From Prevotellaceae bacterium UBA4301 (lineage in GTDB: Bacteria; Bacteroidota; Bacteroidia; Bacteroidales; Bacteroidaceae), in the NCBI GenBank assembly GCA_002395775.1, contig DGUV01000053.1, positions 10,106 through 51,489 on the forward strand: a stretch of DNA of 41,384 nucleotides. The letters are read 5' to 3'. The notes beneath the pieces are model-generated. The model searched no databases. It saw nothing but the letters and a program-made list of their open reading frames with translations, and was not told the origin of the DNA. The translations under genes were made by a program, and so were the position numbers. Of the stretch, positions 31,874 through 40,394 are shown piece after piece; within the stretch, counting starts at the first letter, position 1, and every line of letters begins with the position of its first letter.

Positions 31874-33196
31874 TTATTTCCAATAGATGTCGGTGAATTC
31901 TTTCTTGATATTGACTTCCTCGAGTTTGAAGTACTTGCGGAAGAGGCTCCAGGTGACGTCGAGCATCTCCTCGGTGTCGAGGTTGACGTCGATGGCCAGC
32001 AGCTTCGAGGCGTAGTCCTTGGCAAAGTCGAGGCAGCGGTTGTCGTAGTCGGTGAGGTCGAAACCGTTCTCCAACTTCGTCTTTGCGTTGGCGGCATCGG
32101 CGTAGAGTCGGATGGCGGCGTTCATGACCTGAGAGTGGTCCTTGCGGGTCTTCTTTCCGGCCACGAGCTGCTTCAGACGGCTGAGCGAGCGGAAGGGGTC
32201 GACAACGACCTTGCCGATGTCGGAGTCGCGGCGCAGATAGAGCTGACCTTCGGTGATGTAACCGGTGTTATCGGGCACGGCGTGGGTGATGTCGCCGCCG
32301 GAGAGGGTGGTCACGGCGATGATGGTGATGCTGCCGCCGCCTGCGCTCTCGGGGAACTGCGCTGCCTTCTCGTAGATCTTGGCCAGGTCGGAGTAGAGCG
32401 AACCGGGCATGGAGTCCTTCGAAGGAATCTGGTCCATACGGTTCGACACGATACTCAGCGAGTCGGCATACGAGGTCATGTCCGTCAGGAGCACCAGCAC
32501 GGTCTCGTGCTTCTCCACAGCGAAGTACTCGGCTGCGGTCAGTGCCATGTCGGGGACGAGCAGACGCTCCACGGCGGGGTCTTCGGTGGTGTTGATGAAG
32601 GAGATGATGCGGTCGAGCGCACCGGCGTTAGAGAAGGTGTTGCGGAAGAAATAGTAGTCGTCGTTGGTCATACCCATACCGCCGAGGATGATTTTGTCGG
32701 CCTTGGCGCGCATGGCCACGAGGGCCATCACCTCGTTGAAGGGCTGGTCGGGGTCGGCAAAGAAGGGAATCTTCTGACCGGAAACCAGTGTGTTGTTGAG
32801 GTCGATACCGGCAATACCCGTGGCGATGAGTTCGCTGGGCTGCTTGCGGCGTACGGGGTTCACCGAGGGACCGCCGATTTCCACTTCCTTACCCTCAATC
32901 TCCGGTCCGCCGTCGATGGGTTGACCGTAGGCATTGAAGAAGCGGCCTGCCAACTGGTCGCTGACCTTCAGCGTGGGGGCCTTGCCGAGGAAGGTGACTT
33001 CGGCATTGGTGGGAATGCCACCCGTGCCCTCGAACACCTGGAGGGTGACGTCGTCGCCCATAATCTTCACCACCTGGGCCAGGCGGCCGTTGATGGTGGC
33101 CAGTTCGTCGTAGCCCACGCCCTTTGCCTTCAGCGAGCAGGTGGCCTTCGTAATCTGGCTAATCTGTGTATATACTTTCTGAAATGCTGTTGCCAT
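31874..33196 (-). CDS. atpB: V-type ATPase subunit B (non-catalytic nucleotide-binding subunit)
   Basis: The 440-aa protein alternates with A in the catalytic hexamer. It shows the B-type features: no Walker A motif, RFFNAYGQPIDGGP, GIAGIDLNNTLVSGQKIPFF, and the conserved PGSLYSDLAKIYEKA region near 280. It lies 12 bases after atpA and 3 before atpD. The length (440) is within the usual 430-470 range. Confidence 0.95.
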   Translation of the reverse strand: MATAFQKVYTQISQITKATCSLKAKGVGYDELATINGRLAQVVKIMGDDVTLQVFEGTGGIPTNAEVTFLGKAPTLKVSDQLAGRFFNAYGQPIDGGPEIEGKEVEIGGPSVNPVRRKQPSELIATGIAGIDLNNTLVSGQKIPFFADPDQPFNEVMALVAMRAKADKIILGGMGMTNDDYYFFRNTFSNAGALDRIISFINTTEDPAVERLLVPDMALTAAEYFAVEKHETVLVLLTDMTSYADSLSIVSNRMDQIPSKDSMPGSLYSDLAKIYEKAAQFPESAGGGSITIIAVTTLSGGDITHAVPDNTGYITEGQLYLRRDSDIGKVVVDPFRSLSRLKQLVAGKKTRKDHSQVMNAAIRLYADAANAKTKLENGFDLTDYDNRCLDFAKDYASKLLAIDVNLDTEEMLDVTWSLFRKYFKLEEVNIKKEFTDIYWK

Positions 33197-33208
33197 AGTA
33201 TTCTCTTC

Positions 33209-34948
33209 TTATAACATTGCTTCTATTTGCTTCTTGAAGTCGTAGTACTGATTGCTCTTGTACTCCGAGTAGTTCATCTGCTTGCACAGGTTGATCATCT
33301 TCTTGAAGTAGTCGGTAACCTCCAGGAAGGTGTCGAACTTGTAGTCTTCCTTGTCGCAGATGCGGGTCACGAGGTTCAGGATTTCCTCCTGGCGCTCCAG
33401 CGGAGTCACGGCGTCCACCTCGTCGAAGGCATCCTGCTGCAGGATGACGTAGTCGATGATTTCCGACTTCCAGAACGTCACATGGTAGTCGACGGGCACA
33501 CCGTCGTCGCCCAGGATGTTGATTTGCTCGGCAATCTCCTTACCACGCTGCATGCGGGTCTTCAGGGCCAGGACCTTCGGTATCCACTCTTCGTTGATGT
33601 GGCCCTTGATGTACTCGGCAAACTCGGGATATTCCAGATACTTCGAATAGGAGTCGATGGGGTTGACGGCAGGATAGCGCTTCTTGTCGGCGCGGTCCTG
33701 CTCCAGGGCGTAGAAGCAGCGGGCCACCTTCTTGGTGTTCTCCGTCACGGGCTCCTTCAGGTTACCACCGGCAGGCGATACGGTTCCGAGGAACGTCACC
33801 GAACCCACCTCGCCGTTGCGCAGATAAACGTATCCGGCACGACCGTAGAAGTTCGAAATCAGGGCACCGAGGTCCATGGGGAAGGCATCGGGGCCAGGCA
33901 GTTCCTCCATACGGTTGGACATCTCGCGCAAGGCCTGTGCCCAACGCGATGTGGAGTCGGCCATGAGGAGGACGCGCAGGCCCATCGAACGATAGAACTC
34001 GGCCATCGTCATGGCTGTGTAAACGGAAGCCTCACGGGCAGCCACAGGCATGTTCGACGTGTTGGCGATGATGATGGTGCGCTCCATCAGCTTGCGACCT
34101 GTGTGGGGGTCCACCAGTTCGGGGAACTCGGTGAAGATTTCCACAACCTCGTTGGCACGCTCACCGCAGGCTGCGATGATTACGATGTCGGCCTCGGCCT
34201 GCTTCGAGATGGCGTGCTGCAAGACGGTCTTACCCGTACCGAAGGGACCGGGGATGAAGCCCGTACCGCCCTCTACGATGGGGTTGAACGTGTCGATGGT
34301 GCGCACGCCGGTTTCCAGCAACTTGAAGGGGCGGGGCTTCTGCTTGTAGTTGGTCATGGCGAACTTCACGGGCCAGTGCTGCACCATGTCCACCTTCACT
34401 TCGTTGCCCTGTTCATCGGTGAGCACGGCGATGGTGTCGTGGATTTTGTATTGGCCCTTCGGCACGATGCTCTTCACCGTGGCCACGCCCTTCAGCTGGA
34501 AGGGCACCATGATTTTCAGAGGCTGGTGGTTTTCCTCCACCTTACCCAGCCAGTCGCTCTCCTGCACCCGGTCGCCCACCTTGGCCAGAGGCTCGAAGTC
34601 CCAGAGGCGGTCGGCGTCGAGGGGCTCGGTGTATTGGCCGCGCTTGAGGAACACGCCCTCCATTTTGTCGAGGTCGTTCTGCAGACCATCGTAGTTCTTA
34701 CTCAGCATGCCGGGACCCAACTGAATCTCCAGCATGTGGCCGGTGAATTCGGCCTCGGCACCCACCTTCAGACCGCGAGTGCTCTCGAACACCTGCACGT
34801 AGACGTCCTGGCCTACCACTTTGATGACCTCAGCCATCAGGCGGTCGCCGCCAGTCGTGATGTAGCATATTTCTCCCTGCAGCACGGGCCCATCCACGCG
34901 GAGGGTGACCATGTTGGAGACTACGCCACTAACTTTTCCTTTTGTCAT
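33209..34948 (-). CDS. atpA: V-type ATPase catalytic subunit A
   Basis: The 579-aa catalytic subunit has an N-terminal beta barrel, the A-subunit-specific non-homologous insert (about 115-190), and the Walker A motif GPFGTGKT at 234-241. It also has the conserved ACGERANEVVEIFTEFPEL (catalytic Glu) and SNMPVAAREASVYTAMTMAE. It hydrolyses or makes ATP in the V1 head. It sits 15 bases after the DUF2764 gene and 12 before atpB. Confidence 0.96.
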   Translation of the reverse strand: MTKGKVSGVVSNMVTLRVDGPVLQGEICYITTGGDRLMAEVIKVVGQDVYVQVFESTRGLKVGAEAEFTGHMLEIQLGPGMLSKNYDGLQNDLDKMEGVFLKRGQYTEPLDADRLWDFEPLAKVGDRVQESDWLGKVEENHQPLKIMVPFQLKGVATVKSIVPKGQYKIHDTIAVLTDEQGNEVKVDMVQHWPVKFAMTNYKQKPRPFKLLETGVRTIDTFNPIVEGGTGFIPGPFGTGKTVLQHAISKQAEADIVIIAACGERANEVVEIFTEFPELVDPHTGRKLMERTIIIANTSNMPVAAREASVYTAMTMAEFYRSMGLRVLLMADSTSRWAQALREMSNRMEELPGPDAFPMDLGALISNFYGRAGYVYLRNGEVGSVTFLGTVSPAGGNLKEPVTENTKKVARCFYALEQDRADKKRYPAVNPIDSYSKYLEYPEFAEYIKGHINEEWIPKVLALKTRMQRGKEIAEQINILGDDGVPVDYHVTFWKSEIIDYVILQQDAFDEVDAVTPLERQEEILNLVTRICDKEDYKFDTFLEVTDYFKKMINLCKQMNYSEYKSNQYYDFKKQIEAML

Positions 34949-34963
34949 GTCGTTATATTGTTT

Positions 34964-35818
34964 TTATTTTATTGTCTTGATGATGAATTCAGAGGGAACT
35001 TCTGCCTCGCCACGCAGGTCATGAATAATCTGCTCAAACGTTTCCTTACCCTCTTCAGGGTCGAGGTGCGACCAGCGTTCCTGTATCTCCAAGCGGCACA
35101 AATAGGCAAAAACTGCCTCAACGGAGAAGGTGTCAGCAAACGTTTCCGTCTCCAGCCACTCCCACTTCAGGGCGTCCAGCATGCGTTCTTTCCTGACGGG
35201 ATCTTCCTCGTCCACGATTTTCATTACTTCAGGAACAAAGTCGTATAGCCCAGAGAGTCCGAAGTCGCGGGCGTCGCTGGTTCGAAGCATATCTGCCATC
35301 TCGCCTTCGCCCTTCACGTAGTCGGCCACGCGCCACCCCTGCCGACGGGCAATCATGGCCGTCATCAGGTTCGTCACGTCCAAATTCAACTGATACCAGC
35401 GACGCATCAGCCCATCCTTGCAATGCTCCGTACAATAAAGGTAGTAGCGAAGCAACATCTCGTCCTCAGCGTACCACCCCTTGAGCTCATGGTTCTGGGC
35501 ATAGTCGCGTACGAACTGGAGCATGAACTGCGGGTATCGGCTTTGCCCCACTTCCACTTCGTCGGCCTGCGCTATGAGTTCCAGGAGTTCCGAACGACCG
35601 TAGTTGCCGTTCTCTTCCAACTCGGCCTCAGGATTGCGGAGCAAGCGCACCACGTTGCGGCAGTCGTGCTGGAGAAACAGGAAGCGCAACAGCGTTGCGT
35701 CCCGTCGCCCCATCTCGGCCTGCAGCTCCTGGCGCAGTTCCGTTATGGAATAACCCGGCTGAGTGTCCGAAAGTTTCAGTTCGGGCAATCCGGCCATTAT
35801 GCAATAGTAGTTGCCCAT
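34964..35818 (-). CDS. DUF2764-type protein of the V-ATPase operon (candidate collar subunit)
   Basis: The 284-aa protein is largely helical and soluble, beginning MGNYYCIMAGLPELKLSDTQ. It matches my recollection of the DUF2764 family, found between subunits E and A in bacteroidete V-ATPase operons. It starts one base after the atpE stop. In Thermus and Enterococcus operons the corresponding region encodes subunit C/d, the funnel joining the rotor shaft to the c-ring; no other gene here could supply that part. Function as a C/d equivalent is inferred from position, size and helical content, not from visible sequence similarity. Confidence 0.8.
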   Translation of the reverse strand: MGNYYCIMAGLPELKLSDTQPGYSITELRQELQAEMGRRDATLLRFLFLQHDCRNVVRLLRNPEAELEENGNYGRSELLELIAQADEVEVGQSRYPQFMLQFVRDYAQNHELKGWYAEDEMLLRYYLYCTEHCKDGLMRRWYQLNLDVTNLMTAMIARRQGWRVADYVKGEGEMADMLRTSDARDFGLSGLYDFVPEVMKIVDEEDPVRKERMLDALKWEWLETETFADTFSVEAVFAYLCRLEIQERWSHLDPEEGKETFEQIIHDLRGEAEVPSEFIIKTIK

Positions 35819-35819
35819 C

Positions 35820-36407
35820 TTAGAAAAGCATTTCTACGAGTTGCGGACGCAGGAAGGCCTTGAAGTAGCTCTCAAACTCTTCCTTGCCGAACTGCACCTT
35901 GTAGGAACCGTCCTCGGGCTGGATGGTGAACAGGGTGTCCACGCCGTTCACCTTCTCAATCTTCACTCCCTTGTCCAGCAGGGCCTTGGCATGTTTCATG
36001 AAGTAAGCCTTCAGGCCCTCGGCATCCGCGGTGCTGATGACGGCAGGCCCGTCGCCAGTCCACTTCTCGGCCAGTGCAACGGCAAACTTGCCCAGGAACT
36101 CCTTGTCCTCAGCCAGGCGAGCCACGTCGTCGCCCACCACCTTGTCGGTGAGCACGTTGGCCACCTCGCTCTTCAGGGCGTTCAGGGCCTGACCGGTGTA
36201 CAGCTTCAGCTCGTTCTTCGTGTTTGTGTCCAACTCGGCAGCCTTCTTCTTGGCTGCGCTCTCGATGTTCTGAGCCTGTTCCTTGGCCTCAGCCACGATT
36301 TTCTCGGCCTGCACGCGGGCTTCGGCTACGATGCGCTCTGCCTCCTGCTGACCTTTTTCAACTCCCTCACGGAAGATTTTCTCAGTGAGTTCCTGAATCT
36401 TTTCCAT
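35820..36407 (-). CDS. atpE: V-type ATPase subunit E (peripheral stalk)
   Basis: The 195-aa protein has an N-terminal half that is a continuous Ala/Glu/Lys-rich coiled coil (about 1-75) and a globular C-terminal half (about 95-195) ending RPQLVEMLF. E forms the peripheral stator stalk, normally as a heterodimer with subunit G (or H), which is not encoded here. It is the first gene of the seven-gene operon and has a promoter match about 45 bases upstream. Confidence 0.9.
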   Translation of the reverse strand: MEKIQELTEKIFREGVEKGQQEAERIVAEARVQAEKIVAEAKEQAQNIESAAKKKAAELDTNTKNELKLYTGQALNALKSEVANVLTDKVVGDDVARLAEDKEFLGKFAVALAEKWTGDGPAVISTADAEGLKAYFMKHAKALLDKGVKIEKVNGVDTLFTIQPEDGSYKVQFGKEEFESYFKAFLRPQLVEMLF

Positions 36408-36451
36408 GTCTCTTACAGTACTTATTTTTTATTATATTTACTTTTTCGCCG

Positions 36452-36483
36452 CGAAGATACAAAAAAGCCGTGACTTATCCAAA
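36452..36483 (-). promoter_or_regulatory. Promoter of the V-ATPase operon (TTTG-N20-TATCTTCG)
   Basis: On the minus strand TTTG (36483-36480) and TATCTTCG (36459-36452, one mismatch to TAnnTTTG) are 20 bases apart. The expected leader is about 40 bases, very A/T-rich, before the atpE ATG. Confidence 0.5.
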
Positions 36484-36514
36484 TAATTGCCCCGCATTCG
36501 CTCGCAGGCACACG

Positions 36515-36555
36515 AAAAAGCCCGTCCACCCCCAAGGGAAGAGGGAAGGACGGGC
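36515..36555 (-). terminator. Intrinsic terminator of the ferredoxin gene
   Basis: On the minus strand GCCCGTCC (36555-36548) pairs with GGACGGGC (36527-36520) across a 20-base loop and is followed by TTTTT (36519-36515). It insulates the ferredoxin gene from the V-ATPase promoter just downstream. Confidence 0.75.
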
Positions 36556-36590
36556 CAAATGAATACACAACGGAATTCTTCCTGTTCGAT

Positions 36591-36758
36591 TTAGGGCAGG
36601 CTGATGGCGCCGCTGGGGCAAGCGTCAGCGCAAGTGCCACACTCGGTGCACTCGTCGGGGTTGATGCTGTAGATGTCGCCCTCGGAGATAGCGCCAACGG
36701 GGCATTCGTCGATACATGTGCCGCAAGCAACACAATCTTCACCAATTACGTAAGCCAT
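36591..36758 (-). CDS. Small 2[4Fe-4S] ferredoxin, 55 aa
   Basis: Reading the minus strand from the ATG at 36758 gives a 55-residue protein, MAYVIGEDCVACGTCIDE and onward, ending AISLP. Two complete cluster motifs are present: C9/C12/C15/C19-P and C37/C40/C43/C47-P, in the arrangement of clostridial-type bacterial ferredoxins. It is a cytoplasmic low-potential electron carrier, for example for pyruvate:ferredoxin oxidoreductase or Rnf. The gene is single, with its own promoter-like box and terminator. An overlapping frame at 36422-36745 is a shadow of it. Confidence 0.95.
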   Translation of the reverse strand: MAYVIGEDCVACGTCIDECPVGAISEGDIYSINPDECTECGTCADACPSGAISLP

Positions 36759-37124
36759 AGTATAAAAGTTTAATGGTTTAAATGTTTAATCGTTTAAAAA
36801 ACCTCTCTCTTTTTGTCTTTCGACGGGGCAAAGGTAATCAATTTTAGTTATTCCTTCCTAATTTTCCGACATTTTTTTTCATCCCATTAACCATTTTTAG
36901 TGAAAGACGAGCTCAAATTTGAGCCGGTCGGAGATTTCGGCTCGGCTGAATTCTTAGCCCAGCACCACTTGTCTCTCGGGATGACGAGGGAAAAATTTCC
37001 CCCGTTACGTCGGCTGGAATCTCAGCCCGCATAAAAGCGCCTGCAAAAGACCCCTTCCCGGCCTCCCCGAGGGGAGGAGAAAGAAATAGAATATAAACTC
37101 TGAACTGGTAAGGAGTGATGATCA
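36759..37124. other. Intergenic region between ferredoxin and BspA-like gene
   Basis: Contains, from left: an octamer-type repeat TTTAATGG/TTTAAATG/TTTAATCG/TTTAAAAA (36769-36800) in the ferredoxin leader; the ferredoxin -7 box; the palindrome GCTCAAATTTGAGC (36911-36924); two near-copies of CGGCTGAATTCTTAGCCC (about 36943-36960 and 37010-37027); a CCCC/GGGG hairpin near 37062-37077; and most of a 30-bp palindrome. An open frame crosses it on the minus strand but looks non-coding. Confidence 0.6.
36829..36836 (-). promoter_or_regulatory. Probable -7 box of the ferredoxin gene
   Basis: TACCTTTG on the minus strand is a perfect TAnnTTTG match, about 70 bases before the ATG. No clear -33 TTTG. 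The leader would include the TTTAA-type repeat array. Confidence 0.45.
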
Positions 37125-37136
37125 TCACTCCTTACC
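37107..37136 (-). terminator. Perfect 30-bp palindrome overlapping the BspA-like stop codon
   Basis: GGTAAGGAGTGATGA is followed directly by its exact reverse complement, with no loop. On the minus strand it begins at the last three sense codons (G-K-E), covers the tandem TGA TGA stops and ends at 37107. The following bases are T-rich but interrupted, so termination is likely but may be weak; a protein-binding site is an alternative. Confidence 0.55.
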
Positions 37137-40100
37137 TAAGATCTTATTCACCAGTGTCGTCACGTCGGCGATACTGATTGATCCGTCGCGGTTCACGTCG
37201 TAGCGATCATAGGCTTCGTCTGTGGTGATTACCCAGGTGGTGCCTGTGAGGTCTTCGTTGGAGACGGTGAAGCACAGGAAGTCGCCTTCGAGCGTCCCTT
37301 CAGAGGTGACATTGACACCGTCGCGGAGCACTTTCAGGGGGATAGTGCCGGTGGCATCCTTTAGTTCGATGCTCACGGTTCCGCCTGCAATCACAATCCT
37401 GTGCTGGATGTCCATAACCTCTGCCAGTGAGACATTTTCCATCAGCAATTGAGGTCCATTAGCCGTTGCTTCCACTAAATCCTTACTATTTTTTAGACCC
37501 AACCCTGTAATTTCTCTAACAGCATATATAACTGCTATTTTGTTTGTTCCAGGTCCAGTCAGATAGACGTCGAAGTTAGAGCCGACCTTTGTCAGGACGC
37601 GCAGTTTGGCTGAGGAGGCGGAAGTAATGGAGGCAGAGGTGGCTAACGAGTTGCAAGTGAGAGTATCAGACTTTGCGCCGCGTGTGACGATGAGTTCAGC
37701 CCCGATAGTGTCCTCGTTTTTCACCGCGGTCCACTGCATCTGGCTGCTTTGCAGTCCCACCAACCACGTGGCGTCGGTGACTTGCATTTCAGGCACGGTG
37801 AGCGAATAGGTGTTGCCTGAGAGTGTGAGGTCGGAGATGCGATCCTGACCATCGCAGGCAATCTGCGGAGTGGCGTCATTCACTCGAGGCAGGTCGAAGC
37901 GTGCCGACTGCAGTCCGCTGGCGTTGATGTGAATTTTGTTAGCACCTGAGTTCAGCACATACACTTCTTCCACTTCTTCCTCTTCGCCCTCCTTGTAGAC
38001 GATGGTGAGTTTGGTCTCTTCGGGAAGTGTTTGACCCACAACCGTCCAGTCGTAGCCGGTGACTACGTTTTCGTCCTTCTCGAAGATGATGGTCCATCCA
38101 GATGCGTAGAAATAGGATTCATCGAAGAACTCGTAGTGGTAGGCGTCACTGTAGTATTCGAACTGACTGGTGACATCCTCCCCGTCGCGGTAGGCGGTGA
38201 ATTTCTCACCCTTTGCCAAGTTGATGGTCACGAAATGGTCATGTTCGCTCTCGTCGTCCATAATGACGGTGGCTGCGCAATCGCCCGATAGTTCAGTGGA
38301 AGTCTCCCCGCTAAACCATACTTTGCTCTGGGTCGAGCCCTTGCAGACGATGCTCTGCTTGTAGCCATCCTCGACGACGGTTTCAGTCGGTCCCATGTCC
38401 ACCAGGACATTGTAGTCCTCCATGCCGAACTCATTGTCTCCTCCCTGTTCCATATCGACGGTGAACGTGTAGGTGTTGGTCTCCGCGTTGTATGAAGTCC
38501 AGCTCAGGTAGTCGCCCCAGTAGATTCTTTCCGCCCCCTCGTCATCCGCTGGCATGATATAACCTACGAGGAGGTTTCTCAGTTTCTGTCCCTTCAGTGG
38601 GGTCACCTCCAGCCTGTAGCCCCACCCTTTATCCTCAGGCAGAGGAATGGCAATGCTGGTGGTGGGGTTGACGCAGTTGATGGTCTCAATGTTCCGATAA
38701 GCCTCGTCTTGCTCGCCCCACTCCCAGAACTTGGTGAGTTTCACCTCTCCTTCGCCCATTCGCATCAGTGTGATTACAGGGTCGGGAATGCTTTCTCCTT
38801 CTCCTTGTGGGACAACATAGGCATAGCTGAAGCGCGCTGAACTGATTGACGGGACAGAGAATACGATTTCATAGTTCCCGTCCACAGGTGTGGGGAGTGC
38901 GATGTTCTGCGGAGTCCCTGTGTTGTAGAGCGTCAGCTTCAGGTCGTCGTTCAATAGGTAGGGAGTTGCAGGCATGGTCAGCCTTACCTTTGATCCGTAG
39001 TCGCAATCGATGAACCCATTGAAGATGTTTCCATAGTGACGCGTCCCATCGCGCCTAATTTCGTAGGTACCGGCAATGTAGCCTTCGCCCCCGAAGAAAG
39101 TCACTCGGCATTGTTTGTGATTCGCATTCACTTTGTATGAAACATGCTCGTGCAGATTGCTTTCCTGATAGCCCACCACACCATCTTCCACCACAAACAA
39201 GTCGTTTTCGTCGATGGGTTCGTCATTTCGGGTCACGGTAGGCACGTCCTCTGTCTCAGGGTCGTACTCGCATGTCAAAAGGTAGTTCTCCCCAAGATTG
39301 CCATCGATACTCTTGGAGCCGTTTTCCTTCCCACCCACCAGGTAGGCTGGATGGGAGGTTTCGGAGTAATCCTCATTGCCAAGCGAATAGAGTTTCACGA
39401 TGCGTTTACTACAGTTCCAAAACGTCAATGAATAATTCCAGGAGAAAGGCACGATGTCCTTGAAATCACTCCAAACGGCGGCGGTCTTCATGCTCTCCCT
39501 GATGTAGTGGGGCGGTATGTGCATGGTGATCTGACTGGCACGAGTGAACATACCATACGAGAGCGTGGGACATCCATCGGTGACATACACATCTTCCAGG
39601 TTGGGGAAATGGTCACCACCCTCGAATTTCCATTCATCCACAGAGCCGGTCTGTTCGAAATTCGGCACGATCAGCGTCTTCAGATTCGGGAGATACATGT
39701 GGCTGAAATCCACCCCCATGTCTTCACCCACAATAGCGTCTACGTAAACGCCATAACTATTATAACCACTATGTATGTATCTGTAACTGGTATTCTTGGT
39801 TCCAACATTCCCTGTGAACTTGAGCGTTTCAATTTTGTGGTTATTAGTGTAAAATTCTCTCGATATTCCCTCCACCTCATAGGTGAAACCGGCGTTCTCC
39901 ACCGTCGCTGGTATCACGCACTCTGCCGTGGTGACATAGGCTATTGATAGAACACGGGCAAAATGCCCTACGGTGTGGGTGTAGCCTGTACTCCCGATAG
40001 GCGCTGTCACCGTATAGCATCTGTATTTCACCCCTTCTACCTCGATGTCAGCGTTGTACTTGTAGGTGCCAACGACAGCCGCGATGTTCTGAATGCCGAT

Positions 40101-40154
40101 AAACATCAGCAACAGCAGCAGGAATATACTCTTAAAGATTTTCGTCGTTTTCAT
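37125..40154 (-). CDS. BspA-like secreted protein with leucine-rich repeats and dockerin-like C terminus
   Basis: The predicted protein has 1009 aa. A signal peptide covers about residues 1-26 (MKTTKIFKSIFLLLLLMFIG, ending NIAA). The first 250 residues show LRR_5/BspA-type phrases (KIETLKFTGNV, LPNLKTLIVPNF, FPNLEDVYVTDGCP). The middle is a long series of beta-sandwich-like segments with no family I can name. The last 25 residues have one calcium-loop repeat, D-V-N-R-D-G-S-I-S-I-A-D-V, then TTLVNKILGK, resembling half of a type I dockerin. BspA-type proteins mediate adhesion or act as surface antigens. A single dockerin-like repeat is frequent on Prevotella and Bacteroides secreted proteins; no cohesin gene is present here. 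The stop region lies in a perfect palindrome. Confidence 0.85.
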   Translation of the reverse strand: MKTTKIFKSIFLLLLLMFIGIQNIAAVVGTYKYNADIEVEGVKYRCYTVTAPIGSTGYTHTVGHFARVLSIAYVTTAECVIPATVENAGFTYEVEGISREFYTNNHKIETLKFTGNVGTKNTSYRYIHSGYNSYGVYVDAIVGEDMGVDFSHMYLPNLKTLIVPNFEQTGSVDEWKFEGGDHFPNLEDVYVTDGCPTLSYGMFTRASQITMHIPPHYIRESMKTAAVWSDFKDIVPFSWNYSLTFWNCSKRIVKLYSLGNEDYSETSHPAYLVGGKENGSKSIDGNLGENYLLTCEYDPETEDVPTVTRNDEPIDENDLFVVEDGVVGYQESNLHEHVSYKVNANHKQCRVTFFGGEGYIAGTYEIRRDGTRHYGNIFNGFIDCDYGSKVRLTMPATPYLLNDDLKLTLYNTGTPQNIALPTPVDGNYEIVFSVPSISSARFSYAYVVPQGEGESIPDPVITLMRMGEGEVKLTKFWEWGEQDEAYRNIETINCVNPTTSIAIPLPEDKGWGYRLEVTPLKGQKLRNLLVGYIMPADDEGAERIYWGDYLSWTSYNAETNTYTFTVDMEQGGDNEFGMEDYNVLVDMGPTETVVEDGYKQSIVCKGSTQSKVWFSGETSTELSGDCAATVIMDDESEHDHFVTINLAKGEKFTAYRDGEDVTSQFEYYSDAYHYEFFDESYFYASGWTIIFEKDENVVTGYDWTVVGQTLPEETKLTIVYKEGEEEEVEEVYVLNSGANKIHINASGLQSARFDLPRVNDATPQIACDGQDRISDLTLSGNTYSLTVPEMQVTDATWLVGLQSSQMQWTAVKNEDTIGAELIVTRGAKSDTLTCNSLATSASITSASSAKLRVLTKVGSNFDVYLTGPGTNKIAVIYAVREITGLGLKNSKDLVEATANGPQLLMENVSLAEVMDIQHRIVIAGGTVSIELKDATGTIPLKVLRDGVNVTSEGTLEGDFLCFTVSNEDLTGTTWVITTDEAYDRYDVNRDGSISIADVTTLVNKILGKE

Positions 40155-40246
40155 AGTTTCTAGGGTTTAAATTATTTCTCTATGCAATTTTACTCAGGAA
40201 TGCCGAGTGAAGGGCTATTGGGTTATTGTTTTTAATCTATCCGCTA

Positions 40247-40254
40247 CAAATTTA
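40247..40254 (-). promoter_or_regulatory. Probable -7 box of the BspA-like gene
   Basis: TAAATTTG on the minus strand matches TAnnTTTG fully, about 92 bases before the ATG at 40154. In such AT-rich DNA a chance match is possible and no -33 element is clear. Confidence 0.35.
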
Positions 40255-40328
40255 ATCAAATTTTCACAATAATAAGTACTTTCATATCATTTTTTCATTA
40301 TCTCTTTGAATATCTCTTCTTTACGAAT

Positions 40329-40394
40329 GAATCCTTGTTCGCCTCGCTTCGTATACTTGTTTGTGGTCCTTCGAATACTTGTTCGTGCGGTGAA
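40329..40394. repeat. Three imperfect 22-bp tandem repeats
   Basis: Units at 40329-40350, 40351-40372 and 40373-40394 share the core [GA]ATACTTGTTCGTG with variation (for example GAATCCTTGTTCG, GTATACTTGTTTG, GAATACTTGTTCG). They lie next to a minus-strand TATCTTTG box (40406-40413), between it and the BspA-like gene. Confidence 0.65.

Noticed and set aside
31439..33214. 591-codon open frame on the plus strand
   Set aside because: Shadow of atpB and atpD on the opposite strand, with no recognisable motif.
33227..35248. 673-codon open frame on the plus strand
   Set aside because: Antisense to atpA and the DUF2764 gene; no domain, and the minus-strand genes are certain.
36422..36745. 107-codon frame on the minus strand over the ferredoxin
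   Set aside because: Out-of-frame shadow of the true 55-residue ferredoxin; Ala/Thr/Pro repeats come from misread Cys codons.
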